Shown one piece after another: positions 42,093-53,035 of a stretch of 64,000 nucleotides of DNA (position 1 is the stretch's first letter; the number at the start of each line of letters is the position of its first letter). This stretch comes from an uncultured Lentisphaeria bacterium (GTDB lineage Bacteria; Verrucomicrobiota; Lentisphaeria; Victivallales; Victivallaceae). The stretch covers positions 1 through 64,000 of the forward strand of contig CASDQW010000109.1 in the NCBI GenBank assembly GCA_949282965.1, given 5' to 3'. A program made the translations under genes and the position numbers. The notes under the pieces are model-generated. The model was not told where the DNA came from and searched no databases. It was given only the letters and a program-made list of their open reading frames with translations.

Positions 42093-42587
42093 ATGAAAAA
42101 AATCATGTGGATGTTCGCCTTGACGGCCGGATTGATGATGGGGCTTGCCGCCGCAACGCCAAAGGGGTGGGAAGCGGATTTCGCCGCAGCCAAGAAGGTG
42201 GCGACGGAAAAGAAACGCCCGATGTTGCTGCTGTTCACCGGATCGGACTGGTGTCCCTACTGCATCCAGTTGGAAAGAAACGTCCTGTCAAAGAACGCAT
42301 TCCAGAAGTTTGCCACCGAGAAACTCGTGCTGGTATTTCTCGATTTTCCCCGCCGGACCCAGTTGCCTCCGGCTCAACGCAAGGCGAATGAAACGCTCGC
42401 TTCCCAGTATCGGATCGAGGGCTTTCCGACCGTTGTGCTGACGGATGCCGCGGGTAAGGAATTCAAACGGCTCGGCTACAGCCCGAGCTTCATGAAGGAG
42501 CTGGAAGAAGCGGTGGAGGCCTGGGAAAAGAAGTCTGCCGCGGATAAAGGCACGGATGCCGGGAAATCGGGTACTGCTGCGAAATGA
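42093..42587 (+). CDS. Exported thioredoxin-like protein (CPYC)
   Basis: A 164-residue periplasmic thioredoxin-fold protein. A signal peptide (MKKIMWMFALTAGLMMGLAAA) is followed by LLLFTGSDWCPYCIQLERNVL with the redox pair C54-P-Y-C57, the glutaredoxin-like active site, then the cis-proline segment IEGFPTVVLTDAAG. A charged Lys/Glu-rich tail ends the protein. It overlaps the dsbD-like gene by four bases (ATGA), so the two are almost certainly partners: the membrane protein would reduce this thioredoxin in the periplasm. Confidence 0.88.
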   Translation: MKKIMWMFALTAGLMMGLAAATPKGWEADFAAAKKVATEKKRPMLLLFTGSDWCPYCIQLERNVLSKNAFQKFATEKLVLVFLDFPRRTQLPPAQRKANETLASQYRIEGFPTVVLTDAAGKEFKRLGYSPSFMKELEEAVEAWEKKSAADKGTDAGKSGTAAK

Positions 42588-44164
42588 GGCTGCTGCGGAG
42601 GCTTCTGCCGCTGCTGTTGCTGTTGACGGGGCTGTCGCTGAGGGGAGCGCCGGAAAGTCCGCCATTCCGCTGGCAGGCTGACATTCGGGATGGCCGTTTA
42701 ACCGTTGCGGTGGAGGTGGCGGACGCCTGTTATTTGTACGTTTCGGCGACCAGCGTTGCGGCAGAGGCCGCCGGAACGGTTGTTTCCCCCTGGCGTGAGC
42801 CGGAGGCGACGGAGAAATATGACGAATTTTTCGGTCGGCCGGAGCGGATTTATGGTGCCGGTCGGCACGAATGGAGCGCGCCGGTTGATCCGGCCGCTGC
42901 GCCGTTTACCGTGACGGTGGAATATCAGGGGTGTCGCGGGAAATCTTCTGCCGGACCGGCGGTGTGTTTCATGCCGGAGACGTTGCAGTTGACCGTGGAG
43001 CCGGGAAAAGATGCGGCCGCGGTCAAGTCGGTCGGCGCTGCTGGCGACCAGGAGGTCGCCGATGCAGAACCGGACGAAGCCGCCGGCATCGGTTCGTTCC
43101 GAATCGTCAGGCATGCCGAGGGGCTGATGGGGGTGCCGGAATTCCTGGCGTTTCTCCGGAACGATTCGGAGCCAACGGGTGGCGGCACCGGTGGCTGGGC
43201 CGCCGGGGGCTTCTGGGCTATGATTCTGCTGGCGCTGCTGGGGGGCCTTGGCTTGAATCTGACCCCCTGCGTTCTGCCGATGATTCCGGTGAATCTGGCC
43301 ATCATCGGCGCGGACGGAGCAAACTGGCGAACCGGCGCGTGGCGTGCTGCCATATACGGGGCGGGGATGGCGGTGGCCTACGGCGTACTCGGTGCGGCGG
43401 CGGTATTGACCGGAGCCCGGTTTGGAACGCTGAATTCCTCGGCGTGGTTCAACTGGGCGATTGCCGGGGTGTTTGTCGTGCTGGCGCTGGCAATGTTCGA
43501 CGTGTTTCAACTGGATTTTTCCCGCTGGTCGGCCAAGGTCGATCCGACGCGTATGAACTGGGGGCGGGCGGTGACGTCGTTTCTGCTGGGAGTGGTCGCC
43601 GCGCTGCTGGCGGGCGCCTGTGTGGCTCCGGTGCTGATTGCGGTAATCGTTTTTTCCGCCAACTGGTATGCGGCAGGGAATTTCGCCGGGCTGCTGCTGC
43701 CGTTTGTACTGGGGATCGGGATGGCGTTGCCGTGGCCTTTCGCTGGCGCAGGGATGGCCGTTCTGCCGAAACCGGGGCAATGGATGGTACGGATCAAGGC
43801 GGTATTCGGAGTGATCATTCTGCTGGCGGCGGGATATTACGCCTATCTGGGGTTCACCCTCCTGCCGGGCCGGTTTGATGCGGACCGGGAGCTGGGCAAG
43901 GTGAAAACCGCCCTGACTCGGAGCGCTGCGGAACAGCGGCCGGTTTTCATTGACTTCTGGGCTTCCTGGTGCAAGAACTGCCGGGAGATGGAGCAGTCGG
44001 TGCTGAGCGATCCCGCGGTTCGGCAGGAGCTGGAGCGATTCATCGTGATCAAATTCCAGGCGGAAAAGCTGAGCGATCCGGCCATTCGGGCGTTTCTGGA
44101 TCGTTTCGGGTTCAACGGGCTGCCGGCTTTTGCCATTATTGAGCCGGAATCGGATGGACGGTAA
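42584..44164 (+). CDS. dsbD: Thiol:disulfide interchange protein, DsbD-like
   Basis: Transfers electrons from cytosolic thioredoxin to the periplasm. The 526 residues follow the DsbD order: signal peptide, an N-terminal periplasmic immunoglobulin-like domain (about 28-140), a membrane domain of eight helices with the paired cysteines in LNLTPCVLPMIPVNLA and LLAGACVAPVLIAVIVF, and a C-terminal thioredoxin domain with FWASWCKNCREMEQS. The domain ends soon after the cis-proline motif GLPAFAI. The N-domain cysteines are not obviously in the usual spacing. Together with the adjacent CPYC thioredoxin it forms a reductive pathway. Confidence 0.92.
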   Translation: MRLLRRLLPLLLLLTGLSLRGAPESPPFRWQADIRDGRLTVAVEVADACYLYVSATSVAAEAAGTVVSPWREPEATEKYDEFFGRPERIYGAGRHEWSAPVDPAAAPFTVTVEYQGCRGKSSAGPAVCFMPETLQLTVEPGKDAAAVKSVGAAGDQEVADAEPDEAAGIGSFRIVRHAEGLMGVPEFLAFLRNDSEPTGGGTGGWAAGGFWAMILLALLGGLGLNLTPCVLPMIPVNLAIIGADGANWRTGAWRAAIYGAGMAVAYGVLGAAAVLTGARFGTLNSSAWFNWAIAGVFVVLALAMFDVFQLDFSRWSAKVDPTRMNWGRAVTSFLLGVVAALLAGACVAPVLIAVIVFSANWYAAGNFAGLLLPFVLGIGMALPWPFAGAGMAVLPKPGQWMVRIKAVFGVIILLAAGYYAYLGFTLLPGRFDADRELGKVKTALTRSAAEQRPVFIDFWASWCKNCREMEQSVLSDPAVRQELERFIVIKFQAEKLSDPAIRAFLDRFGFNGLPAFAIIEPESDGR

Positions 44165-44207
44165 ATCTCCGGCGGGAATCGCGGACATTCCGTTTTGTGC
44201 GTCCATG

Positions 44208-44240
44208 AAAAAAGCCGTCCCGGTAAATCCGGGGCGGCTT
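44208..44240 (-). terminator. Terminator of rpsO
   Basis: On the minus strand, a 12-bp stem AAGCCGCCCCGG/CCGGGACGGCTT with loop ATTTA and one G-T type mispair, followed by TTTTTT. It may also stop dsbD transcripts from the other side. Confidence 0.85.
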
Positions 44241-44266
44241 TCTCCTGATCATATCCAGTTGGATGA

Positions 44267-44533
44267 TTATTTGCGCCGGATGCTCAGCGCGTCGGTCACC
44301 TGAATGTATTTGTCCCGATCCGTACGGGCCAGGTAGGCGATGAGCCGTTTCCGGCGGCTGACCATGGCCAGCAGACCACGCCGGGTGCTGTGGTCCTTCT
44401 TGTTGGTGCGCAGGTGCTCGGTGAGCTCCTTGATACGCGCGGTGAGAATGGCGATCTGCACTTCCGGGGAACCGGTATCGCCTTCTTTGCGGGCGTATTC
44501 GTTGATGATGGCGGTCTTCTGCGTTTTGTCCAT
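44267..44533 (-). CDS. rpsO: 30S ribosomal protein S15
   Basis: Small-subunit protein that binds 16S rRNA helices h20-22 early in assembly. The 88-residue protein shows the family sequence: DTGSPEVQIAILTARIKELTEHL, then HSTRRGLLAMVSRRKRLIAYL. The frame was trimmed to the ATG preceded by AAAAGGAAA. It is a single-gene unit with its own promoter and terminator; pnp, often next to rpsO, is not here. Confidence 0.98.
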   Translation of the reverse strand: MDKTQKTAIINEYARKEGDTGSPEVQIAILTARIKELTEHLRTNKKDHSTRRGLLAMVSRRKRLIAYLARTDRDKYIQVTDALSIRRK

Positions 44534-44647
44534 GATGGAATTTCCTTTTGTTTCGTGTCGGACCGCTGTCGTTCCCCGGACCGGGAGCGATACCGTCCGA
44601 CCGTTTTTGATGAAATTCAATTCCGCAATTGCGGATTCGATTTTATT

Positions 44648-44676
44648 AAAATAGCGGAGTATCCGGAAAATTGCAA
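44648..44676 (-). promoter_or_regulatory. Promoter of rpsO
   Basis: On the minus strand, TTGCAA (44671-44676), a 17-base spacer and TATTTT (44648-44653), with a leader of about 110 bases that could hold the S15 translational operator. Confidence 0.65.
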
Positions 44677-44789
44677 ATCAGGATGGTGATTTTCCCGGTT
44701 TTTTCCGGTTTGCAGTTGAAAAAGTGTCGGTTCGGTTTCATACTATTATTCATCAACAAGCTGTAAAGACAAGGAACGGGAGACAACGC

Positions 44790-46145
44790 ATGGGACATTC
44801 CTGGATGGCATCGCTGCTGCTGCTGGCGTTCGCCGTATCGGTTGACGGCGCGACTCTGGAGACGTTGCGGGATGAGAACGGCAAACCGTACCGCTATGCG
44901 GGACGGCTGGATGCGGGGCCGGTCCGGATTCCGGTATCGTACCAGCCGAAGGCCGGTGAGCTGCGCGGGGTGTGGATTGCCACGGTGGAGAATATCGATT
45001 TTGGAACGCATACCGATGCCGCATCGTTTCAGCGGGATTTCCGGAATATGCTCCAGGCGTTGGCCGGGAAGAATTTCAATGCGGTCTTTTTTCAAGTTCG
45101 GCCCAATAACGATGCTTTTTATCCCTCACGCCTCAATCCCTGGTCCCGCTGGCTGACCGGACAGGAAGGGAAGCGCATTCCGGGATTTGATCCGTTGAAA
45201 TTCATGACCGAGGAGGCCCGGCGGCGGGGAATGGAGTTCCACGCCTGGCTCAACCCCTACCGGGTGATCGGAAAGACGAAATTGAGCAAGAGCGCTTATC
45301 TGGCCACATTGGCGCCGGAGAATTTCGCCCGCCGCCATCCGGAACTGGTGCTGGAGGCGCCGCTCTCCGGCGGACAGCGACTGCTGTTTCTCGATCCCGG
45401 ACGGCCTGAGGTGATTCAACATGTGATTGCGACAGTGTCGGAGATTGCGCAGAATTATGACGTGGACGGCATTCACTTCGATGATTATTTTTATCCGTAT
45501 TCCGAATTCGGCAACATCGACGCGACGACGTTTCGACAGTACAATCCACGAAAGCTGGCCCTGGCCGACTGGCGGCGGGCCAATGTAACACGCCTGGTGG
45601 CCGGGGTGCACGAGGAACTGGCGGCGGTCAGCCGCCGGAAAGGGCGGAAGGTTCGGTTCGGCATCAGTCCTTTCGGCATATGGGCCAATCGCAAAAACCA
45701 TCCGGAAGGTTCGCTAACGGCCGGCAAGCAATCCTATTTTGCCCAGTTTGCCGATACGCGCGGGTGGGTGCGGAACCGGTATATCGATTACATCGCACCG
45801 CAGATCTACTGGCCTTTCGGGCATGAGGTTGCGGCCTACGCCGCCCTGGCCGACTGGTGGGCGGAGCAGGTTCGCGGAACCGGTGTGTCGCTCTACATCG
45901 GCATGGGCGCTTATCAGCTGGGGGGCGGCAAAATCTGGCAGAATCCGAGTGAAATCGCCAATCAGCTGCGTTACAATACGAAACACCCGGAAATCAATGG
46001 CGCGATTTTCTTCAGCTGTCGTTCGGTGTTGAATCCGTCGAATGCAAAGATGCGCGAGGGACTGGAGCGGGTGTTTCGTAACTACTGGAGCCGGCCGGCG
46101 GCGGCCGCGCCCATGATGAAAAAGGTCTATCCGCGCTTTCGCTGA
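44790..46145 (+). CDS. Exported glycosyl hydrolase-like protein (GHL10)
   Basis: A 451-residue exported protein of the glycosyl-hydrolase-like 10 (YngK/DUF187) family, a TIM-barrel group thought to act on polysaccharides or peptidoglycan. A signal peptide (MGHSWMASLLLLAFAVSVDGA) is followed by ELRGVWIATVENIDF, NFNAVFFQVRPNNDAFYPS, GMEFHAWLNPYRV and the likely active-site strand DGIHFDDYFYPYSEF. Toward the end are YIDYIAPQIYWPFG and the INGAIFFSCRSV strand. GGAGAC precedes the ATG; the longer frame's first 22 codons overlap the rpsO promoter region. It stands alone. Confidence 0.87.
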   Translation: MGHSWMASLLLLAFAVSVDGATLETLRDENGKPYRYAGRLDAGPVRIPVSYQPKAGELRGVWIATVENIDFGTHTDAASFQRDFRNMLQALAGKNFNAVFFQVRPNNDAFYPSRLNPWSRWLTGQEGKRIPGFDPLKFMTEEARRRGMEFHAWLNPYRVIGKTKLSKSAYLATLAPENFARRHPELVLEAPLSGGQRLLFLDPGRPEVIQHVIATVSEIAQNYDVDGIHFDDYFYPYSEFGNIDATTFRQYNPRKLALADWRRANVTRLVAGVHEELAAVSRRKGRKVRFGISPFGIWANRKNHPEGSLTAGKQSYFAQFADTRGWVRNRYIDYIAPQIYWPFGHEVAAYAALADWWAEQVRGTGVSLYIGMGAYQLGGGKIWQNPSEIANQLRYNTKHPEINGAIFFSCRSVLNPSNAKMREGLERVFRNYWSRPAAAAPMMKKVYPRFR

Positions 46146-46214
46146 TCCTCCCCCTTCCGGGAGACCGGGCACGTCAAATTACCGGGATCCGTTCCGGCTC
46201 AATGTCGTTCCTGC

Positions 46215-46251
46215 AAAAAAAATCCCCGGAATCCTGGAACGGACTCCGGGG
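46215..46251 (-). terminator. Terminator of ppdK
   Basis: On the minus strand, stem CCCCGGA/TCCGGGG with a 14-base loop, followed by eight T-rich residues, 100 bases after the ppdK stop. Confidence 0.8.
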
Positions 46252-46351
46252 AACAATTGAAATGCCCACCGTTACTGGAGGAGGGCAGGGGAAGAACCGG
46301 CGACGCGACGCCTACTGATGCAGCGCGCTGGTTTTTCCCAAAAGTTTTCGA

Positions 46352-49150
<2,799 letters not shown>

Positions 49151-49254
49151 TCAATTGCCCCTTTCTGCATTGGCGAGACGCCGCTTTGTCGGATTCGGTC
49201 GTCTCTGTGTTTGTCCTGCTGAGTCGCCTGGCATTCTGGTGTGAGCCGGCAAAC

Positions 49255-49306
49255 CCCATAAAAAGAAAAGAGAGGAAGAAAAACCATTGTTCATTCTTCC
49301 TCTCTT
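49255..49306 (-). terminator. Purine-stem terminator of the gmk-coaC unit
   Basis: A perfect 13-bp inverted repeat (49268-49280 with 49294-49306, AAGAGAGGAAGAA on one arm) with a 13-base loop. On the minus strand it is followed by a T-rich run (TTTTCTTTT). The arms are pure purine and pure pyrimidine. Confidence 0.7.
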
Positions 49307-49316
49307 GTTACGCCGT

Positions 49317-49733
49317 TCATTCGAATGAATTGAAGGCTTTCAGAATCTCCTTCTTGCGCGGGTTTTTCTCCACCCCCAGCAGCATGAAGGAGCCGTGAAC
49401 CACCACCGGATATTTGGTGCCGATGATGTAGGTGCACCCCTCTTCCCGGATTTTTTCCAGACGCCGGCGCTGCAGGTCCGTGTCCTGATTGAACTTGTAA
49501 ACGCCGATTTCCTGCCCGTCGATGTCGATGGCCAGTGCTTCGTTGGCCCGGAACGGATCCGGACTGAGCCGCTGCGCCTGCCGCACCGGCACGCCACAGT
49601 CGATCAGGTGCCGGGCGAAATCTTCCGGCGTCAGGTGGTTGTTATGGACCGCGCAACCTCCGGCCAAGACCATGACCAGGAACGCCGGCAGAATGGAGTG
49701 TTTCAGAATCCTTTGCACAATAAAGCCTTCCAT
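49317..49733 (-). CDS. Small lipoprotein of unknown function
   Basis: A 138-residue protein with a lipoprotein signal: basic start, hydrophobic core SILPAFLVMV and lipobox LAGGC, so it should be anchored to the outer or inner membrane by lipid. The mature part is a small mixed alpha/beta domain with EALAIDIDGQEIGVYKFNQ and CTYIIGTKYPVVVHGSFML. No family is recognised. The open frame is longer upstream, but those codons cross the promoter-like region after coaC. It is the last gene of the gmk-coaC group and is followed by a hairpin terminator. Confidence 0.7.
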   Translation of the reverse strand: MEGFIVQRILKHSILPAFLVMVLAGGCAVHNNHLTPEDFARHLIDCGVPVRQAQRLSPDPFRANEALAIDIDGQEIGVYKFNQDTDLQRRRLEKIREEGCTYIIGTKYPVVVHGSFMLLGVEKNPRKKEILKAFNSFE

Positions 49734-49797
49734 GCTGATCCGCAAAAACATAATCGGTTCCGCTGATAAATATAGCATGGATGCGGCGGATTGCAAA

Positions 49798-50349
49798 CTA
49801 GGCTCCGGCCAATTCCGAGATCGCGGTAAAAATCAGTCCCGGTTCGCTCATGCGGCCCGCGCCATCGGCGCCGCACGCCACGTGCCCGACGGCCGGTCCG
49901 ACAAAGTGAACACCGCGCCGATGCAGCGTCTCGACGTTCTCCCGGACCGCCGGATGGTTCCACATTTCCGGATTCATCGCCGGGGCCAGCAGCACCGGTC
50001 GGCGCATGGAAATGGCCAGGGTGGTCAACGCATCGTCCGCGATTCCTCCGGCATATTTTCCGATGAAGTTGGCCGTGCAGGGGGCTACCACCAGCAGCGC
50101 CGCTTCCGCGGCCAGCGCCACATGCCCGGGGCGCCAGTCGGGCAAACTCCATAAGTCAGTGATGACCGGTCGTCGCGAAAGCGTGCGAAACGTCAGTTCG
50201 CCGACAAAGCGACAGGCATTGGCGGTCATCACCACCTGAACGCCGAAACCGGCTTTGGCCAGCATACTGCATAGTTCCGCGGCTTTGTATGCCGCGATGC
50301 CACCGGTCACGCCGAGGGCGATCAGGGGTTTTGCTGCGGATTCGGTCAT
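49798..50349 (-). CDS. coaC: Phosphopantothenoylcysteine decarboxylase (CoaC)
   Basis: Flavoprotein that decarboxylates phosphopantothenoylcysteine in coenzyme A synthesis. The 183-residue protein has the HFCD fold: ALGVTGGIAAYKAAEL at the start, VVMTANACRFVGELTFRTLS, the FMN segment LLVVAPCTANFIGKYAGGIADDALTT, and the family signature PAMNPEMW. Only the decarboxylase half is present; the ligase half (CoaB), usually fused behind it, is absent from the protein and from the neighbourhood. It overlaps gmk by four bases. Confidence 0.88.
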   Translation of the reverse strand: MTESAAKPLIALGVTGGIAAYKAAELCSMLAKAGFGVQVVMTANACRFVGELTFRTLSRRPVITDLWSLPDWRPGHVALAAEAALLVVAPCTANFIGKYAGGIADDALTTLAISMRRPVLLAPAMNPEMWNHPAVRENVETLHRRGVHFVGPAVGHVACGADGAGRMSEPGLIFTAISELAGA

Positions 50350-50960
50350 GAAAAAAGTTCCTCCGGTTGCCGACTGGATTTCAGGCGGAAGGCACGGATC
50401 AATCCGACCATTTCCACCGCCGTGTACTCCACGTCGTGATTGATCAGCAAATAATCATATCGGCGCCAGAAGGAGAGTTCCTTCCGGGCCTGGCCGAGGC
50501 GCAGCCGGATCTGCTCTTCCGATTCCGTGCCGCGGCCGCGCAGCCGCCGTTCCAGCTCTTCCAGCGAAGGGGGGGCGACGAAAACAAATTCTGCCACCGC
50601 GGCCAATTGCAGATCGTTGCGGGCGGCTTCCCGGATTTGCAGGGCGCCCTGCACGTCGATGTCCAGAATCACGTCCCGCCCGGCTCTCACCCGGTCCATT
50701 ACTTCCGCGCGCAATGTGCCGTAGCGTCGGGCGAAAACCCCCGCGTGCTCGATGAACTCCCGTTGTTCCAGCCGTGATGAAAATTCCTCCTCACTCAGGA
50801 AATGATAATGTACATGATCGATCTCTCCCGGTCGCGGGGCGCGGGTGGTGCAGGAAACGGAAAATTCCAGTTCCGGCAATTCCCGCCGGACCCGGCTGAT
50901 CAGAGTGGATTTTCCCACCCCGCTGGGGCCGGAAAGAATGACGGCTGTACCGAAGGTCAT
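50346..50960 (-). CDS. gmk: Guanylate kinase
   Basis: Phosphorylates GMP to GDP. The 204-residue protein has the P-loop LSGPSGVGKSTLISRV (about residues 8-23), FSVSCTTRAPRPGEIDHVHYHF, FIEHAGVFARRYGT (GMP-binding), and VILDIDVQGALQIREA. Length matches the family. It begins two bases after the YkgJ-like gene and overlaps coaC, forming a small operon. rpoZ, a frequent neighbour, is absent. Confidence 0.97.
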   Translation of the reverse strand: MTFGTAVILSGPSGVGKSTLISRVRRELPELEFSVSCTTRAPRPGEIDHVHYHFLSEEEFSSRLEQREFIEHAGVFARRYGTLRAEVMDRVRAGRDVILDIDVQGALQIREAARNDLQLAAVAEFVFVAPPSLEELERRLRGRGTESEEQIRLRLGQARKELSFWRRYDYLLINHDVEYTAVEMVGLIRAFRLKSSRQPEELFS

Positions 50961-50962
50961 GA

Positions 50963-51301
50963 TCAGAAATCCTTTTCAACTCGTTGCTTGCCGGCGGCGC
51001 ATTCCCGTTCCCACCCGGGAAAATTCCAGCCGGTGGGAAACTCACGGCATTGACGCGGTTTGACCGCCTGGATGCGACAACCGGCTTTTTCGTCAAAAAA
51101 AATGCAATGCCCGGCGCTGTTTTCAATCAAACTCAGACCGGTGCGGTCGGTCATGAGCACCGTGTAACGGGCCGTGAATTCCGCTTCTGTCAATCCCAGA
51201 AAACGGGCGATCACCTCGGTTTCCGGTTCCGTGATCCGGACATAACCCGGCCAACGGCAACAATTGCCGCAACGCAGACAGTGAAACGCTTCTTCCGGCA
51301 T
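50963..51301 (-). CDS. YkgJ-family cysteine cluster protein
   Basis: A 112-residue protein with the YkgJ/UPF0153 arrangement of cysteines: CLRCGNCCRWPG near residue 8, then CIFF, CRIQAVKPRQCREFP and a final Cys. Such proteins bind zinc or an iron-sulphur cluster; the biochemical role is not known. The family signature K-P-x-x-C-R-x-F/Y-P is clear. It heads the short gmk-coaC-lipoprotein unit. Confidence 0.85.
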   Translation of the reverse strand: MPEEAFHCLRCGNCCRWPGYVRITEPETEVIARFLGLTEAEFTARYTVLMTDRTGLSLIENSAGHCIFFDEKAGCRIQAVKPRQCREFPTGWNFPGWERECAAGKQRVEKDF

Positions 51302-51318
51302 GATGATGAGAGTCCCGT

Positions 51319-51357
51319 CAAAAAAAGGGTGTTTCCGGCGCCGCCGCGAAACACCCT
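51319..51357 (-). terminator. Terminator of the exported-protein gene
   Basis: On the minus strand, a perfect 10-bp stem AGGGTGTTTC/GAAACACCCT with a GC-rich 12-base loop, followed by TTTTTTT, 22 bases past the stop. Confidence 0.9.
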
Positions 51358-51378
51358 GTTTCTGCCATCGTTTCCGCT

Positions 51379-51936
51379 TCAGCGGAAGTCATCAAACGTC
51401 AGGTCGTCCCCCTTGGGATCGAGGAAGAAGAATCCCGCCAGCCAGTCCAGACCTTCGATCGGGTGAATGTAGAATTCGCCTTCGACCAGGGCGCCGAGCG
51501 CACCGCCGAACTGCCAGTAGTCACGCTGGCCTTCCAGCGGATCATAAATCCGCTGCAGGGGAGACGGGAATCCGGCATAGGCTTCCCAATAGCTTTTGAC
51601 CGTTCCCACGACCCGTTCACGGCGCATGTTTTCTTCGCCGATGGTCGCCAGAGACCAGTACCAGCCGTCCTGGACACCAATGCCGTACTGACGGTTGTAA
51701 TCCTTGAACGCCTTCCAGGAAAATCCGTATGATCCGCCGACCGTGACCGCCCGGGTGGCCATAAGTTCGGCACGGATAACCGGACCGACCCCGAGGTTCA
51801 GGGTGAAGGCGTCAAAAGTATCGACAATCCGATTCGGCACATAAAGTGCGAGTCGTTCCAGAAATTCATTGCCTTTGACGGTTCCACCGGTGACGAGCAT
51901 CGCCGCCACACCCAACGCCATAACGAGTTTTCTCAT
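51379..51936 (-). CDS. Exported protein of unknown function
   Basis: A 185-residue protein with a signal peptide (MRKLVMALGVAAMLVTGGTVKG). The mature part opens with a helix (LERLALYVPNRIVDTFDAFT), then beta-rich stretches (LNLGVGPVIRAELMATRAVTVGGSYGFSW begins here) and an aromatic, acidic C-terminus ending FDDFR. A short periplasmic or outer-membrane-associated protein seems likely. No family was recognised with confidence. It is a single gene with its own strong terminator. Confidence 0.7.
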   Translation of the reverse strand: MRKLVMALGVAAMLVTGGTVKGNEFLERLALYVPNRIVDTFDAFTLNLGVGPVIRAELMATRAVTVGGSYGFSWKAFKDYNRQYGIGVQDGWYWSLATIGEENMRRERVVGTVKSYWEAYAGFPSPLQRIYDPLEGQRDYWQFGGALGALVEGEFYIHPIEGLDWLAGFFFLDPKGDDLTFDDFR

Positions 51937-52054
51937 AAGTTTGCCGGTTCCCTGAAGTTTTTTTAATGGTTATGTCCGCAATGACTCTTAGACTTTCTTG
52001 TATAACTTAACGGTCGTCCCGCCAGATTCAAGGGCTTCCGTCAGAAAATTATCA

Positions 52055-52396
52055 TCATTTTTCGCCCGGCAGAGTAATTCCGGGCGTAGCGGGCGGCTGA
52101 GTCGGCGGCGGAAGCGGTTCTTCGACGATCTCGAACTCACCGGTCATTTCCGCTTTTTTCAGATCGACCTGCTCGACCATCAAACGGGTGGAGCGGCGCT
52201 GCTCAATGGCCATCTCCGCCAGAGCCGCGTGGATTTTTTTCAGCATTCCGTTGATGACCAGCAAATTGGCATCGATTTCCTTGCGTGTGTCCAGGAATTT
52301 GGAATAAAACCGTGAAAGTTGCGCCACACTGAGAATGAACAGCAGCCAGGTCAGACTCGCTCCTGCCAGAATCCACCAGTTGAATGTTTCGTTCAT
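52055..52396 (-). CDS. Small membrane protein with coiled coil
   Basis: A 113-residue protein with one N-terminal membrane helix (about 7-27, WWILAGASLTWLLFILSVAQL), a long charged helix (about 28-85, LDTRKEIDANLLVINGMLKK and on) and a Pro-rich tail (EEPLPPPTQPPATPG). Function unknown; a scaffold-like envelope protein is possible. ATG with GGAAAG upstream was preferred to a start eight codons earlier. It has its own promoter inside the end of folK. Confidence 0.7.
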   Translation of the reverse strand: MNETFNWWILAGASLTWLLFILSVAQLSRFYSKFLDTRKEIDANLLVINGMLKKIHAALAEMAIEQRRSTRLMVEQVDLKKAEMTGEFEIVEEPLPPPTQPPATPGITLPGEK

Positions 52397-52454
52397 TGTT
52401 TTTGAGCTTTCCTGAAACAAGGGTTGATAGATGATTTTCGTCTAATTCCTTATC

Positions 52455-52483
52455 AATATAACACGGTTTGGCCCAGAGTTCAA
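52455..52483 (-). promoter_or_regulatory. Promoter of the small membrane protein gene
   Basis: On the minus strand, TTGAAC (52478-52483), a 17-base spacer and TATATT (52455-52460). It overlaps the last bases of folK. Confidence 0.6.
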
Positions 52484-52956
52484 CCCTTCAAATCCTTCAA
52501 GATCCTTTTTATCGGCATGCCGTCTTCCGGAAAACACCAGTCCGGCGCGATTTCCGCCAGCGGCTCCAGGACGAACCGCCGCCGGCGCGCCCGGGGATGC
52601 GGGATAGTCAGCTCCGGTGTACGCAGAACAGTCCCGCCGAACAGAATAATATCCAGATCGAGCGGCCGGGACTGATTGATTCCATGCTGCCGGGGTCTGC
52701 CCGCGGCGACTTCGAGGTCCTGACACAGTCGAAGCAGGTCTTCCGGACTGCCGCTCCATTCGCCGGTCAGGGCAGCGTTGAGAAAGTCCGGTGTCCCCGG
52801 TGCGCAATCGACCGGAGCCGTTCGGATCAGAGAGGACAGACGGCAATGGCGGACACCGGAACTTTCCAGCCGGGCAGCCGCTTCGCGGATCGTTTCGGCC
52901 GCATTGCCGAGATTGGCGCCGAGGGAGATGGCGATTTTTATCGGATTATCCTGCAT
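52480..52956 (-). CDS. folK: Folate enzyme HPPK (FolK)
   Basis: 6-hydroxymethyl-7,8-dihydropterin pyrophosphokinase of folate synthesis. The 158-residue protein has AISLGANLGNAAETIREAA at its start, the pterin site around FLNAALTG, the family signature RPLDLDIILFGG with the two metal-binding Asp residues, and IPHPRARRRRFVLEPLAEIAP. The frame extends upstream, but this ATG begins the homology. folB and folP are not adjacent. It is divergent from fmt. Confidence 0.94.
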   Translation of the reverse strand: MQDNPIKIAISLGANLGNAAETIREAAARLESSGVRHCRLSSLIRTAPVDCAPGTPDFLNAALTGEWSGSPEDLLRLCQDLEVAAGRPRQHGINQSRPLDLDIILFGGTVLRTPELTIPHPRARRRRFVLEPLAEIAPDWCFPEDGMPIKRILKDLKG

Positions 52957-53035
52957 AGTTGATTCGTTTTTTAGCAATCCCAGTAGTATATTGTACCATG
53001 AAAAAGCGGATTTTGAAAGGGGGACTCCTGCGATC

